Assembly: GCA_902511425.1 (NCBI GenBank)
Contig: CABXFE010000013.1
Span: forward strand, 1 to 33,582
Direction of reading: 5' to 3'
Length of the DNA: 33,582 bases
From: an uncultured SAR86 cluster bacterium
GTDB taxonomy: Bacteria > Pseudomonadota > Gammaproteobacteria > Magnimaribacterales > D2472
Positions 26,599-33,582 of the stretch are shown here, in pieces. Under the pieces are notes generated by a model. That model had not been told where the DNA came from, did no database searches, and saw only the letters and a program-made list of their open reading frames with translations. The first letter of the stretch is position 1, and every line of letters starts with the position of its first letter. The position numbers and the translations under genes are program-made.

Positions 26599-27321
26599 AT
26601 GAAGCATATTTTCTATACCTTCGCTCTAGTTTTCTTTATAGCTGGTTGTGGCAATGCTCCTCAGCCACCGTTTCAACTGAGTGATTTCAGCGATGAGATT
26701 TCTGTTAAAAAAATAGGAAAGAGGTTAATTGATCTACCTTATGGATTGAACTCACTGGAACCAAGAGAAGATGAAGCTCAGGAAGTTTTTATTGCCGTCC
26801 ATGGAGGAGGCAGCGAGGGTTATGAGTGGATTTATCCCATTAAAACAATTGATACAAAACAAAAGCATATGCACTTTTATCGATGGCCCGATAATGGATG
26901 CTTTCAAAACTCTGCAGAGGAACTAGCAGTTCAAATTAATAATCTTTTAAGTCAAAATAATTCTTTTAAAAAAGTATCATTAATTGGTCATAGTTATGGC
27001 GGCATACTCGTCACTCATGTTTTAAAGCATTGGAATGAAGCCACGCCGCTTGAGGTGCATGTTGTCGCATCTCCTTTATTAGGCACCTCAATGCTCAAAA
27101 GCATTTGTGGCTATGAGCCCATTGAAATGCTCCCAAATAACACATCACTTTTTGAATGGAGAACTCAACATCAGCTTGATAGTGCTTTCAAAGACTTATC
27201 TGAAGATCCACAGCAAATAAACATCAAAGGTAGTCTGATAACAGTTCTTCCGGAAACATATAAGGGCAATCGACTAGGACATAATTGGTCCATTAGCTGG
27301 GTTGCAGATGAGATTTTTTAA
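26599..27321 (+). CDS. putative lipoprotein with alpha/beta hydrolase fold
   Basis: FIAGCG lipobox; VFIAVHGGGSEG; VSLIGHSYGGILVTHVL (GxSxG). Confidence 0.75.
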   Translation: MKHIFYTFALVFFIAGCGNAPQPPFQLSDFSDEISVKKIGKRLIDLPYGLNSLEPREDEAQEVFIAVHGGGSEGYEWIYPIKTIDTKQKHMHFYRWPDNGCFQNSAEELAVQINNLLSQNNSFKKVSLIGHSYGGILVTHVLKHWNEATPLEVHVVASPLLGTSMLKSICGYEPIEMLPNNTSLFEWRTQHQLDSAFKDLSEDPQQINIKGSLITVLPETYKGNRLGHNWSISWVADEIF

Positions 27322-27388
27322 TCCTCAGTCTTTATTTAATATGACCAAGGCTTGAGTTAAACTATCTTTTTTTAAAATAAGGACTACC

Positions 27389-28363
27389 ATGCCGCTTCCA
27401 AAAATTTTACAAGATAATTTAGCAATCCCCGTTATTGGCTCCCCTCTTTTTCTTGTTTCTGGACCAGAGTTAGTTATTGCTCAATGCAAGGCTGGAATTG
27501 TGGGATCATTTCCAGCATTAAATGCTCGACCTCAGCACGTGCTTGAAGAATGGTTGATAAGAATTAAAGAAGAGTTAGCCCAAGCAAAAGCTGAAAACCC
27601 CAATTTACCAATTGCGCCATATGCAGTTAACCAAATTTGTCATGCTTCTAATGATAGATTGATGGGTGATATGGAATTATGTGTAAAGCATGAAGTTCCA
27701 ATTATTATTACTTCACTCAGACCGCCTGAGGAAATTGTTACAGCCGCACATTCATATGGTGGCCTTGTTTATCATGATGTCATTAGTGTTCGACATGCAA
27801 AGAAAGCTGCTGAACAAGGCGTTGATGGTTTAATTTTGGTTTGTGCTGGAGCTGGCGGTCATGCAGGAACACTTTCACCTTTTGCTTTAGTAAGAGAGGT
27901 TAGAGAGTTCTTTGATGGAACGATTATTCTCTCGGGCTCTATTAGCTCTGGCAGCGCAGTTGCATCAAGTTTAGCTTTAGGTGCTGATCTTGCGTACCTA
28001 GGAACCAGATTTATTGCTACTGAAGAGGCGAATGCTGATCAGGGGTATAAAGACATGCTGATAGATAGTGTGGCTGATGATATTGTATATTCATCTTTGT
28101 TCACTGGAGTCCATGGTAACTATTTAAAAGGCTCTGTTGAAAATGCTGGCTTAGATCCTAATAATCTCCCCGAGGCAGACAAGTCATCCATGAACTTTGG
28201 ATCTGGAGGCAACACAGATGCAAAAGCATGGAAAGATATTTGGGGTTCTGGTCAAGGCATAGGCTCCATTAAAGACTCTCCATCTGTTCAAACTTTAGTA
28301 GACCAATTAACCGAAGAGTTTAAAGAGGCTGTAAAAGATTTAAATCAAAAATCTACTTATTAG
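27389..28363 (+). CDS. nitronate monooxygenase / 2-nitropropane dioxygenase family
   Basis: IPVIGSPLFLVSGPELV..., GLILVCAGAGGHAGTLSPFALV, LSGSISSGSAVASSLALGADLAYLGTRFIATEEA. Confidence 0.9.
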   Translation: MPLPKILQDNLAIPVIGSPLFLVSGPELVIAQCKAGIVGSFPALNARPQHVLEEWLIRIKEELAQAKAENPNLPIAPYAVNQICHASNDRLMGDMELCVKHEVPIIITSLRPPEEIVTAAHSYGGLVYHDVISVRHAKKAAEQGVDGLILVCAGAGGHAGTLSPFALVREVREFFDGTIILSGSISSGSAVASSLALGADLAYLGTRFIATEEANADQGYKDMLIDSVADDIVYSSLFTGVHGNYLKGSVENAGLDPNNLPEADKSSMNFGSGGNTDAKAWKDIWGSGQGIGSIKDSPSVQTLVDQLTEEFKEAVKDLNQKSTY

Positions 28364-28408
28364 ACCCAATGTAATTTAGCTCTGCTATAGAAAGCTTTTA
28401 ATTTTAAA

Positions 28409-28825
28409 TTATAAATCTCCATCTTTTCTGTGTTCACTTCGATCAACTTCAAACTTTTCTCCATACCTTGCTTCTAGCTTGTCTTGGTTTTCTTTAATTA
28501 CCTCATATGGATCAAGTTTTAAAGCCATACAGGCTGTAGCCCAGTACCACATAATGTCTCCCAGCTCTCTTTTCATATGAAAAATATTATCTTCTGATGC
28601 AGGTTTCCCCTGAAGGAACATCTTTTTTACTATTTCAACGAATTCGCCTGTTTCACTGCCTAATCCAAGCGCAGCTGTTAATAGTCTTGCAGACTCTATT
28701 GGAGAAGAGGAATCAATTTCCTTCATGCGAGCATCTAAGCTGCTTTGATCCAAGCTTGGCTCACTTGTTACCTTGGTGACAAAATCTCCGTAACTGTTTA
28801 AAAACTCTTTTGCTTCATTGCTCAT
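28409..28825 (-). CDS. MazG-like nucleotide pyrophosphohydrolase
   Basis: LGLGSETGEFVEIVKKMFLQGK...HMKRELGDIMWYWATACMAL (EExxE/ExxD-type motifs). Confidence 0.82.
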   Translation of the reverse strand: MSNEAKEFLNSYGDFVTKVTSEPSLDQSSLDARMKEIDSSSPIESARLLTAALGLGSETGEFVEIVKKMFLQGKPASEDNIFHMKRELGDIMWYWATACMALKLDPYEVIKENQDKLEARYGEKFEVDRSEHRKDGDL

Positions 28826-28837
28826 AAAATTCTCCTA

Positions 28838-29836
28838 TTATTTTAGCGGGCTAATTTTCCAATCAAGGGATTCAAGAAAACTAGATTCCGTTGCCTTTTC
28901 TATATCTAAAACTACCTTATTCTTTAAATCTATACCACTGATCAAAGCATAGTCTTCTAAAGACCTATCAAACCCAAGGTTCATTGGTTCTTCAACTTTG
29001 CCAGAAAATAAGTCATCTAGTCTATTTAAACTTTTTTTGTCTAACTCAGTCCATCTAACTGCTCTTTTTTCATCATCCTCTGGATCCCAATGAAGTTTTC
29101 TGGGTATATCGCTTGTATCCGTATAAAGATGAAACAATGGAACATCAGGAATATGGAAAAATGAATAGCCTCGAGTGAACGCCCGCAATGCCATTGAAAG
29201 CTCTTCACCATAGAAATAATAATTAGGATCATATGGTATGTCTTTTACAAAAGACCCCCTTGTAAAAATGCAACCTGCTGCCATTAAAATTGCGTGAGTA
29301 ATGTCATTATGCTTTGTTGGAATACCTATTTGCCTTGAAAATGAGCCTTTTAAAAATAGGCTATCTTTTCTATAGGTTATAATCTGAGTATGTTTGTCCC
29401 CAGTATTAAGAGAAAACAAACCTTTTTCAAAATCCAGAACCTTAAAGCCTCGTGGATAAGAGGTAATAATTGGTTTTTTGAAATAATTGTCATCTGATTG
29501 AATAGTAGAAATTTTTTCCAGTTGCTCAGTAAAAATTTTATCCCAGCTAGGTGCAAATTGTGTATGCGAGTCAACCTGTAAAAAAAAGTCTTCTCCATTA
29601 AAAAAACTTTGCGCTCTATGTCTTGCCCAGCAAGGACCTTTTGAAAACAATGGATCTACGTGCTCGTAATGAATTTGATTTGCGAATGCAATACCATTTA
29701 CTGCAATCCCATTGTCTGACTGATCACAGATACTAAATACTAGATCATCCTTCTTGTCAGCATTGTTGTAGGCGCTAAAAATTGTAGATACCAGCAAGGG
29801 ATCTTGGTAGGATGCAATTGAAATAAATATACTCAT
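28838..29836 (-). CDS. GlcNAc transferase-like glycosyltransferase (GT60/PF11397-like, Skp1-Gnt1 family)
   Basis: IFISIASYQDP, SICDQ, SKGPCWARHRAQSFFNGEDFFLQVDSHTQFAPSWD, PIITSYPRGF, PYDPNYYFYGEELSMALRAFTRGYSFFHIPDVPLFHLY. Confidence 0.82.
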   Translation of the reverse strand: MSIFISIASYQDPLLVSTIFSAYNNADKKDDLVFSICDQSDNGIAVNGIAFANQIHYEHVDPLFSKGPCWARHRAQSFFNGEDFFLQVDSHTQFAPSWDKIFTEQLEKISTIQSDDNYFKKPIITSYPRGFKVLDFEKGLFSLNTGDKHTQIITYRKDSLFLKGSFSRQIGIPTKHNDITHAILMAAGCIFTRGSFVKDIPYDPNYYFYGEELSMALRAFTRGYSFFHIPDVPLFHLYTDTSDIPRKLHWDPEDDEKRAVRWTELDKKSLNRLDDLFSGKVEEPMNLGFDRSLEDYALISGIDLKNKVVLDIEKATESSFLESLDWKISPLK

Positions 29837-29868
29837 TTGTATGCGTTTAGTACTTGGTTAGCATACAA
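29837..29868. promoter_or_regulatory. 8-bp perfect inverted repeat in the GT/P4H divergent intergenic region
   Basis: TTGTATGC (29837-29844) - 16 nt - GCATACAA (29861-29868), left arm abutting the minus-strand start codon. Confidence 0.5.
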
Positions 29869-29880
29869 TTATTTCTACCC

Positions 29881-30519
29881 ATGAATACTGAATATCCAAA
29901 AAAAATTGCTGATAATGTCACCATGTATGCTGCTGATCCCATCTTATATGTGGTCGATAATTTTCTTAGCAATGATGAATGTGATGCATTCATAAAAGCT
30001 TCTGAGGGAAAGCTTCAACCTTCCACAGTCATTAGTCCTAATAAACATATTCAACATGAAAGCAGAACCAGTGAAAATTGCTGGATAGAGCATGATGCCA
30101 ACGACATAGTCCATGAAGTCAGCAAGAGATTTTCAATCTTGGTTCAAATGCCAATTAGAAATGCAGAGCAGTACCAGCTTGTTTATTATAAAAAAGGAGC
30201 CCAGTACAAGCCGCATTTTGATTCATTCGACTATGAAACAGAAGATGGAAAAAATAACTGGGAGCCTGGCGGCCAAAGAATGATCACCGTTATTGCCTAT
30301 TTAAATGATGTCGAAGAGGGGGGCGAGACTGGGTTTCCAGAACTTGGCATTAATGTGCCGCCAAAAAAAGGAGATGCTGTAGTGTTTCATAATACTCTAC
30401 CCAACGACGCAGCCACCCATCCTAAAATTAACCCAAGATCGCTTCATGGAGGCATGCCAGTTATCAAGGGCGAGAAGTGGATGGTTAATCTTTGGTTTAG
30501 AGAAAATCTAAGATACTAA
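29881..30519 (+). CDS. prolyl 4-hydroxylase-like 2-oxoglutarate/Fe(II) oxygenase
   Basis: YKPHFDSFD (HxD), GGQRMITVIAYLNDVEEGGETGFPELG, KKGDAVVFHN, SLHGGMPVIKGEKWMVNLWFRE (distal His and 2OG-binding Lys). ATG at 29881 preferred over TTG at 29854. Confidence 0.9.
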   Translation: MNTEYPKKIADNVTMYAADPILYVVDNFLSNDECDAFIKASEGKLQPSTVISPNKHIQHESRTSENCWIEHDANDIVHEVSKRFSILVQMPIRNAEQYQLVYYKKGAQYKPHFDSFDYETEDGKNNWEPGGQRMITVIAYLNDVEEGGETGFPELGINVPPKKGDAVVFHNTLPNDAATHPKINPRSLHGGMPVIKGEKWMVNLWFRENLRY

Positions 30520-31362
30520 CTACTTTAGTTTTAAAGAATTTTGACTGGTCACAATATTGAATAAATGATCTTGTGCCTCTGGCTTTAGCTGGGCTACTCC
30601 AACCGCTAAAACATCAATGATTGCCATATAAGCCAATCGAGAGGTAAGCGGTCTGGTCAATCTAGCATTTTCTCCAACATCAATATCTAGGGCGATATCA
30701 CATATTCTCGAAAGGGGTGTATTCGATGGCATGAGTCCTATGACAATTACCCCAAAACTTTTAACTGTTTTAATGCTCTCTACTAATGCGGCGGTGTTAC
30801 CAGATTGAGAGATGGCTACAACCACATCTCTATCATTCAATGAATTTGCTGACATAAATTGAATATGAGGATCAGAAATACAAGAAGAGGGTATCTTAAG
30901 TCGAAAGAACTTATGCTGGGCATCCATGGCTATTGGTACAGACCCTCCAAATGCATAAAACTCAACTCTTTTAGCGTTGGCAAGAGTTTCAATGGCTTCT
31001 TCAAGACAGCCTTGATCAAGCTGCGATCTAACATTTAAAATTTCACTAATGGTACTGTCAAAAACTTTTTCTGTAAGTTCTTGGATGGAATCCTCTGAAT
31101 CAATTTCATAAGAATTAAAATAGTCATCTGCAGCTAGTTGCTGAGCAAGAGTAAGTTTAAATTTTTGAAAACCATCAAAATTCACTGCTTTACAAAATCT
31201 AATTAAGGTCGGCTCGCTTACACCTATCTCAGTGGATGCCTGGGCGGTAGTTAATTCAATAATGGCACTAGGCTTATTTAATATAAATTCAGCAACCTTT
31301 ACCTCAGATTTTCTCAAGTTAGGCAGCGCTATTTTAATTTCTCTTAATAATTTAGTTTGCAT
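30520..31362 (-). CDS. MurR/RpiR family (HexR-like) transcriptional regulator with SIS domain
   Basis: LRKSEVKVAEFILNKPSAIIELTTAQASTEIGVSEPTLIRFCKAVNFDGFQKFKLTLAQQLA; SIS domain YAFGGSVPIA, VVVAISQSGNTAAL. Confidence 0.88.
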   Translation of the reverse strand: MQTKLLREIKIALPNLRKSEVKVAEFILNKPSAIIELTTAQASTEIGVSEPTLIRFCKAVNFDGFQKFKLTLAQQLAADDYFNSYEIDSEDSIQELTEKVFDSTISEILNVRSQLDQGCLEEAIETLANAKRVEFYAFGGSVPIAMDAQHKFFRLKIPSSCISDPHIQFMSANSLNDRDVVVAISQSGNTAALVESIKTVKSFGVIVIGLMPSNTPLSRICDIALDIDVGENARLTRPLTSRLAYMAIIDVLAVGVAQLKPEAQDHLFNIVTSQNSLKLK

Positions 31363-31404
31363 AAAGGTTAGAATAGGCTTCTTAGATTAAAAAATGAACC
31401 CCTA

Positions 31405-33579
31405 ATGGATGTTTCTCACATACTAGAAAACTTAAATGACCCTCAACGAGAAGCGGTCACCTCAGAAGATAAGAGTCTTTTAGTTTTGGCTGGAGCAGGT
31501 TCTGGCAAAACAAGAGTGTTGGTTCATAGAATTGCATGGAACGTTGAAGCCATGGGTCTTAATCCCTCATCGATTATGGCTGTAACCTTTACCAATAAAG
31601 CAGCCCAGGAAATGCAATCAAGAATTCAAGAGTTGCTGCAATCTCCTGCGGGAGATATGTGGTGTGGAACCTTTCATGGTCTAGCACACAGAACCCTCAA
31701 ACGATTTTATAAAGAAGCAGGCCTAATTTCTGGTTTCACTATTTTAGATAGCGATGATCAACTACGGATTATCAAGCGCTTAGTTAAAGAGGCGGGCCTT
31801 GATGACGGCGCTTGGCCACCTAAACAAATGCAATGGCAAATTAACAGTTGGAAAGATGAAGGTATTCGTGCTGACAAAGTCAATGACAACGGAGATTTTT
31901 ATGCTCAAACAGTTAAAGGCATTTACAAGCATTATGAAGAAGCATGCCTTAATGATAGCTTGGTTGATTTCGCTGAGCTTTTGCTAAAAGCATATGAGTT
32001 AGTTAAAACCAATAAAACGGTGAAAGAATTTTTCCACAATAGATTTAAAGCTGTTTTGGTTGATGAGTTTCAAGACACTAACACTATTCAATATAACTGG
32101 TTAAAAGAAGTAGCCTCTGATGTTTCCACCATAACTGCTGTTGGAGATGATGATCAATCCATCTATGGTTGGCGAGGAGCTAAGGTAGAAAACATCGCTT
32201 CTTTTGAAGCGAGCTTTGAAAAAGCCAAAATTATTCGCTTAGAGCAAAACTATCGTTCCACCAGCGTGATTTTAAGCGCAGCCAATGCGTTGATTGATAA
32301 CAATCAGGATCGTCTAGGAAAAAATCTATGGACTGATTCTTTAGAGGGCGAACCCATCACCCTTTACCAAGCATACAACGAACAGGATGAGGCAAGATTT
32401 ATTGCTGGGACCATTAAAAATTGGATGGATGGCGGTGAGCTCTATCAGGATGTTGGCATAGTCTACCGCTCCAATGCCCAATCTAGAGCTTTAGAGGAAG
32501 CATTGCTTCGAATTAATATCCCTTATCGAATATATGGCGGTCTTAGATTCTATGAACGCATGGAGATTAAAAATGCCATGAGTTATTTAAAAGTTGTCTT
32601 TAATCCCCATGATAATCCAGCATTTGAGCGGTCTATAGCCAATCCAACCAGAGGTATTGGAGTAAAGTCTCAAGCTAAAATTAGAGATGCCGCTAAGGCC
32701 TATAACTTGTCCTATATAAAAGCAGCAGCAAAACTCCTTGATGAAGGGAAAATGGGCGGTAAGGCTGGTCAGGGCTTAAGAGCATATCTTGAACTGATTG
32801 CACATTGCATAGAATTGCTTGATACAACACCTCTGTCAGATTTGATGGAACTGATCATACAAAAATCAGGTTTATATCAGTATCATAAAAAAGAAGCTGG
32901 AGAAAAAGGCAAAACAAGAATAGAAAACTTAGAAGAGCTTGTAACCTCTGCAAAGAACTTTGAGCAATCATTTGAAAAGGAAAAATCTCACAAAGAGATT
33001 GCAGAAATTTTCTTGGATACAGTGTCCTTAGATGCTGGAGATACTCAGGCTGATGAGTTTCAAGACGCTGTCCAATTAATGACCTTACATTCAGCCAAGG
33101 GATTAGAATTCCCATTGGTTTTCATAACGGGTTTAGAAGAGACTCTTTTTCCGCACGGAAGATCTATTGAATCACCATCGCAACTTGAGGAAGAAAGAAG
33201 ACTTTGCTATGTCGGCATTACTAGAGCTATGAAAAAATTATATTTAACTCACGCCGAATCCAGAAGATTGCATGGATCTGATGTGTTTAATCCACCCTCA
33301 AGATTTTTAAAGGAAATTCCCGCAGTGTTCATTGAGGAGATTAGACCACGTGCCTCAGTGACAACTTCTTATGTGCGTAAACCAAAAAAATCGACCATGG
33401 ATTTTAAAGATGAGGTGGGTATTGGGTTGGGACAAAAAGTTGTTCACCCTACCTTTGGGTTGGGCGTCGTTTTAAACTATGAGGGATCGGGCGAGTCAGC
33501 AAGAGTTCAAATTAATTTTGAAAAAGCTGGCAGTAAGTGGCTGGTACTCGCTTTTGCTAAATTGGAGATGTTGGGATGA
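31405..33579 (+). CDS. uvrD: DNA helicase II (UvrD/PcrA family)
   Basis: LNDPQREAVTSEDKSLLVLAGAGSGKTRVLVHRIAW, VDEFQDTNTIQYNWL, VGDDDQSIYGWRGA, LEQNYRST, LMTLHSAKGLEFPLVFITGLEETLFPH, CYVGITRAMKKLYLTHA; complete C-terminus with stop at 33577-33579. Confidence 0.95.
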   Translation: MDVSHILENLNDPQREAVTSEDKSLLVLAGAGSGKTRVLVHRIAWNVEAMGLNPSSIMAVTFTNKAAQEMQSRIQELLQSPAGDMWCGTFHGLAHRTLKRFYKEAGLISGFTILDSDDQLRIIKRLVKEAGLDDGAWPPKQMQWQINSWKDEGIRADKVNDNGDFYAQTVKGIYKHYEEACLNDSLVDFAELLLKAYELVKTNKTVKEFFHNRFKAVLVDEFQDTNTIQYNWLKEVASDVSTITAVGDDDQSIYGWRGAKVENIASFEASFEKAKIIRLEQNYRSTSVILSAANALIDNNQDRLGKNLWTDSLEGEPITLYQAYNEQDEARFIAGTIKNWMDGGELYQDVGIVYRSNAQSRALEEALLRINIPYRIYGGLRFYERMEIKNAMSYLKVVFNPHDNPAFERSIANPTRGIGVKSQAKIRDAAKAYNLSYIKAAAKLLDEGKMGGKAGQGLRAYLELIAHCIELLDTTPLSDLMELIIQKSGLYQYHKKEAGEKGKTRIENLEELVTSAKNFEQSFEKEKSHKEIAEIFLDTVSLDAGDTQADEFQDAVQLMTLHSAKGLEFPLVFITGLEETLFPHGRSIESPSQLEEERRLCYVGITRAMKKLYLTHAESRRLHGSDVFNPPSRFLKEIPAVFIEEIRPRASVTTSYVRKPKKSTMDFKDEVGIGLGQKVVHPTFGLGVVLNYEGSGESARVQINFEKAGSKWLVLAFAKLEMLG

Positions 33580-33582
33580 AAA

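Noticed and set aside
1-33582. CRISPR array, prophage, transposon, integron or defense island
   Set aside because: No regularly spaced repeats, no integrase/transposase/phage structural genes, no recognisable defense genes; most genes are housekeeping or metabolic.

Overview
A 33.6 kb, AT-rich, gene-dense chromosomal window with about 40 CDSs, consistent with a streamlined marine gammaproteobacterium (SAR86-like; inferred from gene content, not tested). Most content is ordinary metabolism: two homocysteine S-methyltransferases, an HhH-GPD DNA glycosylase, GNATs, SAM methyltransferases, VOC, MAPEG, an MsrA-Trx-MsrB fusion, a sterol-desaturase-like protein, an Nramp transporter, psd-pssA, SMR, MORN, crotonase, an acyltransferase, an M20 peptidase, nitronate monooxygenase, MazG-like, an RpiR/HexR-like regulator and uvrD. 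No tRNA, rRNA, CRISPR or mobile element was recognised. The main non-ordinary signals are: (1) an unannotated 16-codon ORF at 6514-6564 encoding MPMCDCCSCCNCDCCS (8 Cys of 16), whose 3' end is embedded in a 10-bp terminator-like hairpin upstream of gloB-merC-pepSY, a candidate Cys-rich leader-peptide attenuator; (2) a SAM-II/SAM-V-like riboswitch core at about 11666-11719 upstream of a BHMT-like homocysteine methyltransferase, with a terminator-like hairpin between aptamer and start codon; (3) a divergent pair of a prolyl-4-hydroxylase-like 2OG oxygenase and a GT60/PF11397-like GlcNAc transferase, reminiscent of the eukaryotic Skp1 hydroxyproline-GlcNAc pathway, separated by 44 bp that carry an 8-bp perfect inverted repeat; (4) a 9-bp perfect inverted repeat in the promoter region of an XRE/membrane-protein operon.
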